A stretch of 64,000 bases of DNA from JAKFWI01 sp031399165. GTDB taxonomy: Bacteria > Pseudomonadota > Alphaproteobacteria > Caulobacterales > Aquidulcibacteraceae. The notes under the pieces were generated by a model, which was not told the DNA's origin, did not search any database, and saw only the letters and a program-made list of their open reading frames with translations. The stretch covers positions 21,757 through 85,756 of the forward strand of contig JANNOO010000057.1 of the NCBI GenBank assembly GCA_031399165.1, read 5' to 3'. The position numbers were made by a program, and so were the translations under genes. The number at the start of each line of letters is the position of its first letter. The first letter of the stretch is position 1. Shown one piece after another: positions 48,608 through 57,094 of this stretch.

Positions 48608-49653
48608 TATTCCTGCGGCCCGGCAACCTGCTCGGCCGCCGCAGTGGCGACAGAGGGCTTCGCCGGCGGACGCGGCGGCGGCGCTGGCGGCGGCGGCTGC
48701 ATCGGCGCGCCGGTGAACAAGGTCTGTGGCGGGCGCGGCAGGCTCTGTTCGCTCACGCCATCTTCGGGCGGCAGATCGGGCGCGAAATACGGGATCAGCC
48801 GGATGTAATCGACCGACTGGCGGCCAACGCCCAGATTGACCGCCCAGCCTGCGCCGTCCTGCGCCGCCATTCCTATGAAAACGCCGCGTGGGTAAATACC
48901 TCCGTCCCCGGAGGTGACGATGCGTTCGTCGCGCAGGAAACCGCCCTGGCCGACCACATATTGCAAGCGGGGATCAGCCAGGCGCATTGGCCCCTGATCC
49001 AGCCGCGGTTTCTGTCCCGCCTGACCGATCATCAACGCCCGCGCGCGCGAGGTTTCGCCCATGACTGGCACGCGCGAATTGTAATCGTCCAGCAGCAGCA
49101 CCCGTGACGAGCGCCCGCCCACGGATACGACCCGGCCGATCAGTCCGTTTTCATTGAGCGCCACGAACCCGACCTTGACGCCATGATCGGCCCCGGCATT
49201 GGCCAGCAGCGTGCGCTTGAACGGCCCACCGGGATCTAGGATCAGCCGCGCTGTGATAGAGTCTCCGCCGCCCTGGCTCTGACCCAGATTTTCGCGCGGA
49301 ATGTTGAGCAGTCTTTCGTAACGCTCCTGGCGTTCAGCCAACGCCAGCGCCGTTTGCTTCCACTCGCGCAATAGCTGATTTTCTTTTTCAAGCGCGCGAA
49401 TGCGATCAGCGCTTGAGAACGCGGCGCCGATGCGCCCGCCAATATCGCCAATGCTTTCGAACAAGCCGCCGCCCGCGCGCTTTCCGGCGGCGAGCGCATC
49501 GTCGTCGGCTGATTGCACCCCCTGCGCGGCTTCGCGCGGTTGCTGCAGCCAGAGGATAGCCCCAGCGCCCAGCGCCAACAGCACAGCCGCGATCGCGCCG
49601 CTAGTTAACCGGGAGCGGCCGGTGCGTCGTGCGCCAAGCCTTCGTCGCGCCAC
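48607..49653 (-). CDS. mreC: Rod shape-determining protein MreC
   Basis: A 348-residue bitopic protein. A membrane helix (SGAIAAVLLALGAGAILWL) is followed by a coiled coil (ADRIRALEKENQLLREWKQT, then ALAERQERYERLL) and the periplasmic beta-barrel pair (VKVGFVALNENGLIGRVVSV, then SSRVLLLDDYNSRVPVMGET). The C-terminal Pro-rich tail (PPPPAPPPRPPAK) is longer than in E. coli. It scaffolds the elongasome. It lies between mreB and mreD. Confidence 0.92.
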   Translation of the reverse strand: MARRRLGARRTGRSRLTSGAIAAVLLALGAGAILWLQQPREAAQGVQSADDDALAAGKRAGGGLFESIGDIGGRIGAAFSSADRIRALEKENQLLREWKQTALALAERQERYERLLNIPRENLGQSQGGGDSITARLILDPGGPFKRTLLANAGADHGVKVGFVALNENGLIGRVVSVGGRSSRVLLLDDYNSRVPVMGETSRARALMIGQAGQKPRLDQGPMRLADPRLQYVVGQGGFLRDERIVTSGDGGIYPRGVFIGMAAQDGAGWAVNLGVGRQSVDYIRLIPYFAPDLPPEDGVSEQSLPRPPQTLFTGAPMQPPPPAPPPRPPAKPSVATAAAEQVAGPQE

Positions 49654-49669
49654 CGCGCCGCTCCTTGCT

Positions 49670-50713
49670 TCAGCCGTCCGCCATCAGCAGGCGTTTGCCT
49701 TGAGGCGTGTTCAAATGTTCAAGCGCCTTGCCGCAGCCCATGACAACACAGGTAAGCGGATCGTCCGCCACCGACACGCGGATCGAGATGCGTTCCTGCA
49801 AAACAGTATCGAGATTGCGCAGCAGCGCGCCCCCGCCCGTCAGCATAATGCCATTGTCGAGAATATCTGATGCCAGATCCGGCGCCATCCGCTCGAACGC
49901 CAGCTTCACTGTATCCACGATATCAGACACCGGCTCGCGCAGAGCCTCTGCCACCATCGCTTCGTTGACCGAAACTTCCTTCGGCACGCCGTTGAGATTG
50001 TCTTGTCCTTTTACCGACATCGACATGCCAAGGCCTTCATCCGGCGGCTTGGCGGTGCCGACTTCTTTTTTGATCCGCTCAGCGGCGGCGTCGCTGATCA
50101 ACAGATTTTCCGCGCGACGTAGATATTGCATGATCGCTTCGTCCATCTTGTCGCCGGCCACACGTAACGAGTACGACCAGACGACGCCGCCGAGCGAGAG
50201 CACGGCGATTTCCGTGGTGCCGCCGCCAATGTCCACGACCATGGCGCCGGCGGGATCTTCGATCTGCAGATTGGCGCCGACCGCAGCGGCGACCGGCTCC
50301 TCGATCAAATAGACGCGCCGGGCGCCAGCCGATTGCGCGCTTTCCAGAATGGTGCGCTTCTCCACCGCGGTCGCGCCGGTCGGCACGCAAATCACGATCT
50401 GGGGCGAAATCATCGAAGGGCGCGGCTGCACCTTTTTGATGAAATGCTTGATCATCTCCTCGGCAACGTCGAAATCGGCGATCACGCCGTCCCTCATCGG
50501 ACGGATGACCTCCATGTTGCGGGGGGTTTTGCCCAGCATCTGCTTGGCCTCACGGCCCACAGCATGGACAACCTTGCGGCCGCCCTCGTTCACGTACGCC
50601 ACGACCGAGGGCTCGTTCAGCTCGATGCCCTTGCCCTTGACGTAGATCAGCGTGTTCGCGGTGCCGAGGTCGATCGCCAGATCCGGCGCCACGAGCCCGA
50701 AGAAATTGAACAT
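49670..50713 (-). CDS. mreB: Actin-like cell-shape protein MreB
   Basis: A 347-residue bacterial actin that forms membrane-associated filaments guiding side-wall synthesis. Phosphate-loop and connect motifs include DLAIDLGTANTLIYVKGKGI near residue 11, MVVDIGGGTTEIAVLSLGG near 159 and ILDNGIMLTGGGALLRNLD near 284. It is the first gene of the mre operon. Two GANTC sites (50732, 50747) lie within 40 bp upstream of its start. Confidence 0.97.
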   Translation of the reverse strand: MFNFFGLVAPDLAIDLGTANTLIYVKGKGIELNEPSVVAYVNEGGRKVVHAVGREAKQMLGKTPRNMEVIRPMRDGVIADFDVAEEMIKHFIKKVQPRPSMISPQIVICVPTGATAVEKRTILESAQSAGARRVYLIEEPVAAAVGANLQIEDPAGAMVVDIGGGTTEIAVLSLGGVVWSYSLRVAGDKMDEAIMQYLRRAENLLISDAAAERIKKEVGTAKPPDEGLGMSMSVKGQDNLNGVPKEVSVNEAMVAEALREPVSDIVDTVKLAFERMAPDLASDILDNGIMLTGGGALLRNLDTVLQERISIRVSVADDPLTCVVMGCGKALEHLNTPQGKRLLMADG

Positions 50714-50874
50714 ATCCCTGCCGGTTCTGACGAATCGCCTGCGCGCGACTCACTCGCGCATCATGGTGCGCGAACGTTACGTTCCCGCAAACTAAGAGCC
50801 GCAGGAAACGCGCAAATACGGCAGGGTTACGGCGCCCAGCCGGCGCGATACTGTGGGGCTTCTGTGAGTAAGTC

Positions 50875-51621
50875 TCAGGGCAGCGCCGCGGCGACGGCAT
50901 CGGCCGACGGCCGGCCGCCATAACCGAGGCCAGGCACGACCGTTATCCGCAGCACATTGCCGTCAAGGCGTGCGCTGGGCGCAATGCCCGGAACGATCAC
51001 GACCTTGCTGACGGCGGCCTGGCGCCTCACCAGCGCTTCCGCTGCGCGGGCCGCTGCCTCCGCCGCCAGCGCGCTGGCGCGCACGTCGAGACCGGCGGTT
51101 TCAAAATACATGCTGCGGCCGAGCTTTTCGCTCGTGTCTCGGGACAATTCGCCGAGCCGGGCAGCCAGGCCCGCCTGAGGCGGCGCTGGCAGCGCCACGG
51201 GACGGCCTGCGCCCGCCAGGGAAACCGGCGCGCCGCCGCTCATCGCGTCCGGATATATGGTCATGCCGCCGATCGATGTGACGCGCAGGACCAGCCTGCC
51301 AGTGTCGGTCTTGAGGAATTCGTCGCCGCGCGGGCCCGGCGAGGAGCGCAGCGCGAGAACTTCGGTTTTGCCGTCAATCTTCATCAGCGGCGTGCCGCTG
51401 GAGCGATCGAGCGTGAAGCGAACCGCGCCATCGGGCGTTGCGAAACGCTCGGCGCGCGGAGCCGGAGAAGAGGCCGGCGATCCTAGCAGGCCTGCCGTCA
51501 AGGGAGAAAGCGGTTCAGCCGCCGATTGGGTTGCAGCCGCCAGGATCGCCGCGAGGGCCGTGACACTCAACGCGACAGTAGCCGCCGCGCTGGTCGAACA
51601 ATCATCGGCCGGGTTGAACAT
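50875..51621 (-). CDS. DUF4908 exported protein
   Basis: A 248-residue exported protein with an N-terminal signal-like helix (TVALSVTALAAILAAATQSA). RFATPDGAVRFTLDRSSG and LVLRVTSIGGMTIYPDAMSG match DUF4908, a family of alphaproteobacterial proteins of unknown function. The C-terminal VVIVPGIAPSARLDGNVLRI is conserved-looking. The start is the ATG at 51621. It lies upstream of the mre operon on the same strand, 161 bp away. Confidence 0.72.
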   Translation of the reverse strand: MFNPADDCSTSAAATVALSVTALAAILAAATQSAAEPLSPLTAGLLGSPASSPAPRAERFATPDGAVRFTLDRSSGTPLMKIDGKTEVLALRSSPGPRGDEFLKTDTGRLVLRVTSIGGMTIYPDAMSGGAPVSLAGAGRPVALPAPPQAGLAARLGELSRDTSEKLGRSMYFETAGLDVRASALAAEAAARAAEALVRRQAAVSKVVIVPGIAPSARLDGNVLRITVVPGLGYGGRPSADAVAAALP

Positions 51622-51713
51622 GGGACAATGGTGCTGGCCGAACCCGGCGCTTTTGCGACGCAAACGAGGTGTTTCAGCCCACCCTTTGCCCCATGCATTG
51701 CCAGGCGTTAACC

Positions 51714-52064
51714 CTAAGCGGCGGTGTTGGCCTTCGACACAGCGGCGCGCAGCGCGTCTTCGGCCCATTTGTTCAAGCTCTTGCCGGACAATTGCGCTTC
51801 TAACGCCGCGCTTGCATGCACTTCGGGATCAATGCGCAACATCAACTCGCCTCGGAAAGGTTTTTCCGGCGCCTTCTTAAGCTTGCGGCAAGCGTCGAGA
51901 TATCCTTCGACGGCCTCGTGAAAGCCCTGCTCAAGACTATCCACTGTATCGGCATGAAAACCGACCACGTCGTTGATGCCGGCGAGATGACCGACGAAGA
52001 GCTTGTCGTCCGCGTCATACTCGACGCGCGCAGCAAACCCCTTCCATTTAAGTACGTTCGTCAT
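51714..52064 (-). CDS. hicB: HicB-type antitoxin
   Basis: A 116-residue antitoxin. The N-terminal part (ARVEYDADDKLFVGHLAGIN) is the degenerate RNase-H-like fold of HicB, and the C-terminal RGELMLRIDPEVHASAALEA, SLNKWAEDALRAAV is a ribbon-helix-helix DNA-binding domain of the HicB type. It overlaps the hicA stop by 17 nt and represses the pair together with HicA. Confidence 0.85.
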   Translation of the reverse strand: MTNVLKWKGFAARVEYDADDKLFVGHLAGINDVVGFHADTVDSLEQGFHEAVEGYLDACRKLKKAPEKPFRGELMLRIDPEVHASAALEAQLSGKSLNKWAEDALRAAVSKANTAA

Positions 52065-52341
52065 CGATCTCCTTTCCGGCCGCGCCCGTTGGGCCCAGAC
52101 CCAGTTTCTCCAGATATTTGGCAGCGTCGCGAACCTGGTATCTTTTGGCTTCTTTCGCGGGATGCGGCCGATGAAAGCTGGCGACTACCCCATCTTTTGC
52201 AAACGTAACTCTGGAGCCGCTGCCCTCAACAAGCGAGCAGCCTACCGCTTTCAGCATGCTCTCTATGTCCGACCACCTGATGGAGTTGGTCGTCGGTTTT
52301 CTGAAAACCGCAGCGAGCGTCGCCCTCTGCTTGTTGTTCAT
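52048..52341 (-). CDS. hicA: HicA-type mRNA interferase toxin
   Basis: A 97-residue toxin. IRWSDIESMLKAVGCSLVEG followed by GSGSRVTFA and VASFHRPHPAKEAK is the double-stranded-RNA-binding-like HicA fold, with the catalytic His in FHRPHP. It starts 4 nt after the argC stop, right beside an inverted repeat (52344-52358), and is followed by hicB. Confidence 0.85.
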   Translation of the reverse strand: MNNKQRATLAAVFRKPTTNSIRWSDIESMLKAVGCSLVEGSGSRVTFAKDGVVASFHRPHPAKEAKRYQVRDAAKYLEKLGLGPTGAAGKEIDDERT

Positions 52342-52343
52342 GC

Positions 52344-52362
52344 TATCATTTTATGATATCAT
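52344..52362. promoter_or_regulatory. hicAB operator-like palindromes inside the argC end
   Basis: Inverted repeat TATCAT-ttt-ATGATA (52344-52358) overlaps a second perfect palindrome ATGATATCAT (52353-52362). Both lie 3-21 nt upstream of the hicA start on the minus strand and coincide with the last codons of argC. Such repeats are typical HicB binding sites. Confidence 0.6.
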
Positions 52363-53362
52363 CGCGGAATGTCAATGGTCGGGACTCGACTTTGAGACCC
52401 GCCCCCTCATCCAGACCGAGCATGAGATTGAGGTTTTGCACTGCTGCGCCTGACGCGCCCTTGCCCAGATTATCGAGCAGCGCGAGCAGCCGCGCCTGCT
52501 GGGCGTCGTCATTGCCGAACACGAACAGACGCAGGCTGTTCGTGCCGTTGAGGGCCTCTGGATCGAGTTCAGCGACGTAGCCGCCAGCAGGCCCCCGCGC
52601 CTTCTGGAGCGCCGCGGTTTCGGGCTCGCTGGCCACTTTTACGAAGCGCTCGCCAGCATAAGCTGACGCAAGCGCGTCACGCAGCGCACCGCTCGCCGGC
52701 GTCTTTGGCAGCGCCCAGAGCTGGAGCGGTATCTCGACAATCATGCCTTGCGCGTAGCGGCCGACGGCGGGGGCAAACAGCGGCGCGTGCGCAAGGCCGG
52801 CATATTTCATCATCTCGGGCACATGCTTGTGGGTCAGCGGCAGCCCGTATGCGCGAAACGCATCGCTGGCGCCTTGCGGCGCGGGCCCCGCAAATTCCTC
52901 GATCAATTGGCGCCCGCCGCCGGAATAGCCGGAGATGGCGTTGATGGTGATAGGAAAGTCAGCGGGCACGAGCCCGGCGCCCGTCAGCGGCGCGAGCAGC
53001 GCGATCGCGCCGGTGGAATAGCAGCCAGGATTGGATACGCGCTTGGCCGCCGCGATCTGCTCGCGCAGACCAATCTCGGGAAAGCCGAAAGTCCAGCCCG
53101 GCGCGACGCGGTGCGCCGTGGAGGCGTCAATAACCTTCACATTTGGATTTTCGATCAGCGCCACGGCTTCGCGCGCCGCATCGTCCGGCAGGCAAAGTAT
53201 CACGACATCGACGCCGTTCAGCAATTCAGCACGGGCCGCCGCATCCTTGCGCCTGGCCGGATCGATCGACATGAGTTCGATATCGCGCCGGCCTTCCAGC
53301 CGCTCGCGGATTTGCAGGCCGGTCGTGCCGGCTTCACCGTCGATGAATACTTTCGCCGCCAT
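52346..53362 (-). CDS. argC: N-acetyl-gamma-glutamyl-phosphate reductase
   Basis: A 338-residue type 2 AGPR of arginine synthesis. Visible elements are VFIDGEAGTTGLQIRERLEG at the N-terminus, the catalytic Cys in RVSNPGCYSTGAIALLAPL near residue 115, AISGYSGGGRQLIEEFAG near 140 and the C-terminal AVQNLNLMLGLDE. The last residues (TFRDDIIK) are encoded by the hicA operator palindrome and look like an added tail. The ATG at 53362 lies 10 nt after the rpsI terminator T-run; a GTG at 53419 would translate through the hairpin. Confidence 0.93.
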   Translation of the reverse strand: MAAKVFIDGEAGTTGLQIRERLEGRRDIELMSIDPARRKDAAARAELLNGVDVVILCLPDDAAREAVALIENPNVKVIDASTAHRVAPGWTFGFPEIGLREQIAAAKRVSNPGCYSTGAIALLAPLTGAGLVPADFPITINAISGYSGGGRQLIEEFAGPAPQGASDAFRAYGLPLTHKHVPEMMKYAGLAHAPLFAPAVGRYAQGMIVEIPLQLWALPKTPASGALRDALASAYAGERFVKVASEPETAALQKARGPAGGYVAELDPEALNGTNSLRLFVFGNDDAQQARLLALLDNLGKGASGAAVQNLNLMLGLDEGAGLKVESRPLTFRDDIIK

Positions 53363-53373
53363 GAGCCATCCCC

Positions 53374-53407
53374 AAAAACAAAACGGGCGCTCCTTGCGAA
53401 GCGCCCG
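53374..53407 (-). terminator. Rho-independent terminator of rplM-rpsI
   Basis: Stem CGGGCGCT/AGCGCCCG (53384-53391 and 53400-53407) is followed on the minus strand by TTTTGTTTTT. It lies 26 nt after the rpsI stop and immediately before argC. Confidence 0.9.
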
Positions 53408-53432
53408 CTCGATCCACACAGGATAAGTCGGT

Positions 53433-53927
53433 TTAGCGCTTCGAGAACTGGAAGCTGCGGCGGGCTTTGGCGCGGCCGTACTTCTTACGCTCTACGACGC
53501 GCGGATCGCGCGTGAGGAAGCCTTTGGTTTTCAGCGCCGGACGCAGCGGCGGCTCGAAATCCGAAAGCGCCTTGGAGATGCCGTGGCGCACCGCGCCGGC
53601 CTGACCCGAAAGCCCCGAACCAACGACCGTGGCGATCACATCGAATTCGCCTGCGCGGTTGGTGACCGCGAAGGGCTGCTGGATCATCATGCGCAGAACC
53701 GGGCGCGCGAAGTAAACGCTCTGGTCGCGGCCGTTGATCGTGATGGTGCCCTTGCCCGGCTTCAGCCAGACGCGGGCGACGGCGTTCTTGCGCTTGCCGG
53801 TGCCGTAGGCGCGGCCCTGCGCATCGACCTTGCGCTCGCGCAGCACGGGCGCGGTGGATTGCGGATTGACCGGCGCAGCGCCGGTCATCGCGCCTAGATC
53901 TTCGAAACCTGAGTGGACGTCGGACAT
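53433..53927 (-). CDS. rpsI: 30S ribosomal protein S9
   Basis: A 164-residue S9 with a 35-residue N-terminal extension typical of alphaproteobacteria. The conserved YGTGKRKNAVARVWLKPGKG is near residue 41, and the C-terminal KKYGRAKARRSFQFSKR contacts the P-site tRNA. It follows rplM by 5 bp in the standard L13-S9 operon. Confidence 0.97.
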   Translation of the reverse strand: MSDVHSGFEDLGAMTGAAPVNPQSTAPVLRERKVDAQGRAYGTGKRKNAVARVWLKPGKGTITINGRDQSVYFARPVLRMMIQQPFAVTNRAGEFDVIATVVGSGLSGQAGAVRHGISKALSDFEPPLRPALKTKGFLTRDPRVVERKKYGRAKARRSFQFSKR

Positions 53928-53932
53928 ATGGC

Positions 53933-54409
53933 TTACCCGATCCTGGAGTTTTTGCGGTTACGGGATTTGAAATCGATCGTTTCGGGCGTCTGCGCCTCGT
54001 GCGGATGCTCGGCGCTGGCGTAGACGCGCAGCTTGCTCATCTGCTTGCGGGCCAGCGGGCTTTCCTTGGGCATCATCCGCTCAACGGCTTTTTCGAGGAT
54101 GCGCTCAGGATGCTTGCCGCCGAGGATTTTGCCGGCCGTGCGTTCCTTGATCCCGCCCGGGTAGCCGGTGTGCCAGTAGTACACCTTCTTCTGGAGCTTC
54201 TTGCCGGTGAACGCGACCTTGTCGGCGTTGACCACGACAACAAAATCGCCGGTATCGACATGCGGCGTGAAATCGGCGCGATGCTTGCCTCGCAGGCGCA
54301 TGGCGATGAACGAAGCAAGCCGGCCGACGACGGCGCCTTCGGCGTCGACGACGATCCATTTATTGGTGACGGACGCCGGCTGGGCCGCCTTAGTCTGAAG
54401 AGTGGGCAT
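53933..54409 (-). CDS. rplM: 50S ribosomal protein L13
   Basis: A 158-residue L13. WIVVDAEGAVVGRLASFIAM near residue 18, VVVNADKVAFTGKKLQKKVY near 58 and ERMMPKESPLARKQMSKLRV near 110 are characteristic. It is the first gene of the rplM-rpsI operon, with a sigma70-like promoter just upstream. Confidence 0.97.
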   Translation of the reverse strand: MPTLQTKAAQPASVTNKWIVVDAEGAVVGRLASFIAMRLRGKHRADFTPHVDTGDFVVVVNADKVAFTGKKLQKKVYYWHTGYPGGIKERTAGKILGGKHPERILEKAVERMMPKESPLARKQMSKLRVYASAEHPHEAQTPETIDFKSRNRKNSRIG

Positions 54410-54435
54410 GGAACGCTCTGAATTAAGGAGCGCGG

Positions 54436-54464
54436 CTGCTACAGCTGATCCAATTCTGTGTCAA
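54436..54464 (-). promoter_or_regulatory. Promoter of rplM
   Basis: On the minus strand TTGACA (54464-54459) is spaced 17 bp from TAGCAG (54441-54436), 27 nt upstream of the rplM ATG. The -35 is a perfect consensus, fitting a strong ribosomal promoter. Confidence 0.65.
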
Positions 54465-54514
54465 CTTGCGCTATAAAACCTATTAAGATCAGATCACTGC
54501 GCAGCGGTATTATA

Positions 54515-55546
54515 TTACCGCCAAGCAGCGGCGCGTGATAGTGCATGCACCGCCAGCCATAACAGGATCGCCCCGCCCTGGTGGATGAGGTTCATGCTGA
54601 GCGGCGCGCCCATCACCACCGCCCCGATCCCAAGCCCGGCCTGCAGAAGCGCCAGAACCAGCACGATGAACGCCATAACCTGCGGCGGTCCCACCCCGCG
54701 GATGGAAGAGACGAACGCCGTCACGCCGGCCAGCGCCACGAAAACATAGCCCGCCGTGCGGTGGTTGAATTGAATCGTGGCGTGGTTGGCGATCAGATTG
54801 TCGATAAAGGGCGTCATCCGCGCATAGTTTTTCGGGAAGTATTCGCCGCCGATCGTGGGCCAATCGCCATACGCCAAGCTGGCGCCCGATCCGGCCATGA
54901 GCGCGCCAAGGATAATCTGGACAAAAAGGACAACGATCAGCAGCCAGTCGAGCGGCCGGCCGCCCAGCCGCCCGGCCTTTTGCGGCCATGCATAAGCGCC
55001 GAGCGCGAGACGCCAGGCCAGTGCGAGAATGATAAAGGCCAGACCCAAATGGATCGCGAGCCTGACCGGACTGACGGCGATGCGTCCCGCGCCCTCAAAG
55101 CCTGATTGCACCATCCACCAGCCGATAAATCCCTGCAGCCCGCCCATGGCGAAGAGCGCGAGGCAGGACCAGAAGCGGCCGCGCAATTTGCCCAGCATCC
55201 AGAACAGCACAAACGGAACCGCGAACACCACGCCAATCACACGGCCAAGCAGCCGGTGGCTCCATTCCCACCAATACAAAACCTCGAAATCCGCGAGCGA
55301 GATGTCGGGGTTTTTCAACCTGAACTGCGTGGTCTGGCGGTATTTTTCGAACGCCTCGTTCCAGTCCTGCGCGCTGAGCGGCGGAATCGCGCCCGTAACC
55401 GGCTTCCATTCCGTGATCGAAAGGCCGCTGCCGGTCAGCCGCGTGGCGCCGCCGATCAGGATCATAATGATCAGCAACACGCAAACCGCGATCAGCCATG
55501 CGCCGACCCAGGGATCGCGCGGCGCAGCTCTGCCTTCTGCGCTCAT
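54515..55546 (-). CDS. ctaA: Heme A synthase (COX15/CtaA)
   Basis: A 343-residue membrane protein with eight helices that oxidises heme O to heme A for cytochrome oxidase. Conserved pieces are GGATRLTGSGLSITEWKPVT near residue 33, WWEWSHRLLGRVIGVVFAVP near 93 (with a heme-ligand His), LAIHLGLAFI near 163 and FNHRTAGYVF near 262, with HQGGAILL near 322. The start is the ATG at 55546 with a GAAGGGGG ribosome site. Confidence 0.92.
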   Translation of the reverse strand: MSAEGRAAPRDPWVGAWLIAVCVLLIIMILIGGATRLTGSGLSITEWKPVTGAIPPLSAQDWNEAFEKYRQTTQFRLKNPDISLADFEVLYWWEWSHRLLGRVIGVVFAVPFVLFWMLGKLRGRFWSCLALFAMGGLQGFIGWWMVQSGFEGAGRIAVSPVRLAIHLGLAFIILALAWRLALGAYAWPQKAGRLGGRPLDWLLIVVLFVQIILGALMAGSGASLAYGDWPTIGGEYFPKNYARMTPFIDNLIANHATIQFNHRTAGYVFVALAGVTAFVSSIRGVGPPQVMAFIVLVLALLQAGLGIGAVVMGAPLSMNLIHQGGAILLWLAVHALSRAAAWR

Positions 55547-55635
55547 TTGGATCCCCCTTCGCAGCGGCGCCATTGTGGGGCATGAGGCCGGTTCATGCCA
55601 GCATGCCACGCCGTCGCACCCGCAGAGAAACGCAG

Positions 55636-55851
55636 ATGAACCCGGCGCTGCGCCGCGCCATTGGATGCGCGGCGATCCTGATCTACCTGCCGCTTTACGT
55701 GTTTCTGGCGGTGAGTGCGGGCGGCTGGCTTTCGGGCGCGCCGTGGTTCGCGCAATTGGCGTTTTACGCCGTGGCGGGCCTTGCCTGGCCGTTTCCGCTG
55801 CGGCCTCTATTCGTGTGGATGGGCCGCGGCGCTAGGAAGTCGACCACGTAA
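55636..55851 (+). CDS. DUF2842 small membrane protein
   Basis: A 71-residue protein with two membrane helices. LIYLPLYVFLAVSAGGWL and GLAWPFPLRPLFVWM match DUF2842, an alphaproteobacterial family of unknown function. The ATG at 55636 is preceded by AGAGAAACG, a weak site. Its 3' end overlaps the convergent TadE-like gene by 20 nt. Confidence 0.75.
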   Translation: MNPALRRAIGCAAILIYLPLYVFLAVSAGGWLSGAPWFAQLAFYAVAGLAWPFPLRPLFVWMGRGARKSTT

Positions 55852-56371
55852 CCTGCACCGAACGGCGCGGGCGCGAATAAAAATCCGAGGTCATCGTGAT
55901 CGTGTTGCCAATCACATAGCTGGTCACGGATGTGAACGAATATGTCACCTCGGCATAAATGACGCTGCCGCCCGGCGTGATGACGCCAGCCGGGACGGTG
56001 AATGTCGAATCTACAGGCCGCGCTGTTCCGTTCCTTGTCTGGCTCCACGCCACCTTGGCCGTGTTCGGCGCCGAAGTGTCTTCGACGAGACTCGATATCA
56101 CGATCGAGATATCGGTCCCGGTGGGATACGGAAACATGATCGCATCGGCGGCCTCGAACACGTTGTTTACGGCCGTCGGCGTCATGTTGGTTGATTGCGC
56201 CACTAGATCGGACATCGTCGACGAGACGTATTCAATGCGCTGCTTGGCGTTCATGCCCTGACACAATTCGATCAGGCCAAAAAACAACAGAACGACCAGC
56301 GGCGCGATGAGCGCAAACTCGACCGCCGCAACGCCCCTTTTGTCGCGAACGAAGCTACAGCGGTTCAGCAT
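55832..56371 (-). CDS. TadE-like minor pseudopilin
   Basis: A 179-residue protein with the TadE-type N-terminus: DKRGVAAVEFALIAPLVVLL (residues 10-29), where G-x-x-A-V-E-F is the prepilin-peptidase-like motif before the hydrophobic helix. The rest (about 145 residues) is periplasmic and rich in Ser/Thr/Val. It belongs to Tad/Flp pilus assembly. It overlaps the upstream TadE-like gene by 7 nt. Confidence 0.85.
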   Translation of the reverse strand: MLNRCSFVRDKRGVAAVEFALIAPLVVLLFFGLIELCQGMNAKQRIEYVSSTMSDLVAQSTNMTPTAVNNVFEAADAIMFPYPTGTDISIVISSLVEDTSAPNTAKVAWSQTRNGTARPVDSTFTVPAGVITPGGSVIYAEVTYSFTSVTSYVIGNTITMTSDFYSRPRRSVQVTWSTS

Positions 56372-56910
56372 CCTACAACCGCCGCGGTGTAAGGCTCGTT
56401 GCGCATCGCAGCCGCCGAAGCCAGGATGCGCTTATCGTTGCCGCTGTTAACCAGAAACGCCGACATCACCGGCGTGTGTACAGTCCACTTGTAGAAAGCG
56501 CGCACAATCACGACTTCGCAGGGATCGCCCGGATCGTAGCGGAGCTTCGTCGCGTCGAAGTTTCCATTGGCGTCCAACGGCGGCGACATATCCGCAGCGC
56601 TGAAATCGTTGTACGCGTTGACATCGATTTCCAGGTTTTGATCGCACGCCAAAAAAGGGCTTAGGCGCGCGCATATCAGGTTGCGAAACTGGGTTTCGGT
56701 GGTATTCGCGATCTGAACCTCGCCCGTGCGCACGCGCCGGCCCATGTCGCTCGTCGCGTATTGCAGCCAGGCCTCGCCGATGTACACGGCGCTCGCCTCC
56801 ACGATCGCGAAGATCAGCGTAAAGAAGATGGGCGCAATCAGCGCGAACTCGAGCGCAGTCGCGCCCGATTTGTTTCCGCTGCGCCGTTTGATCAGCCCCT
56901 GCACCCGCAC
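56365..56910 (-). CDS. TadE-like minor pseudopilin, second copy
   Basis: A 181-residue protein with SGATALEFALIAPIFFTLIF near residue 15, the TadE motif, then a periplasmic domain with paired cysteines (ICARLSPFLAC; DPCEVV). Translation probably begins at a GTG at 56910 behind an AGGCGG site; a further upstream ATG at 56994 gives a less typical N-terminus. It is first in a two-gene TadE operon that is divergent from the TadG-like gene. Confidence 0.82.
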   Translation of the reverse strand: MRVQGLIKRRSGNKSGATALEFALIAPIFFTLIFAIVEASAVYIGEAWLQYATSDMGRRVRTGEVQIANTTETQFRNLICARLSPFLACDQNLEIDVNAYNDFSAADMSPPLDANGNFDATKLRYDPGDPCEVVIVRAFYKWTVHTPVMSAFLVNSGNDKRILASAAAMRNEPYTAAVVGC

Positions 56911-57094
56911 ACGCGCACCGCCTAAAGGGTAAATTTTCGAGCAAGCAGCATGCCACGCCAGCGCTAAGAAACCGTTACGAGCAGCGCTCGCCATTGCAGC
57001 GAAAATAAATTTTCTCCCGTCAAAGGGATATTAAGGCTGTTCGTGCATGCTGGGCTCGATTTTTGCGTGAGTGCGGACTCACGAGGTGGGCGCG

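Noticed and set aside
48090..48626. Longer PBP2 frame over mreD
   Set aside because: The extension overlaps the convincing mreD gene and precedes the membrane anchor; the ATG at 48089 is correct.
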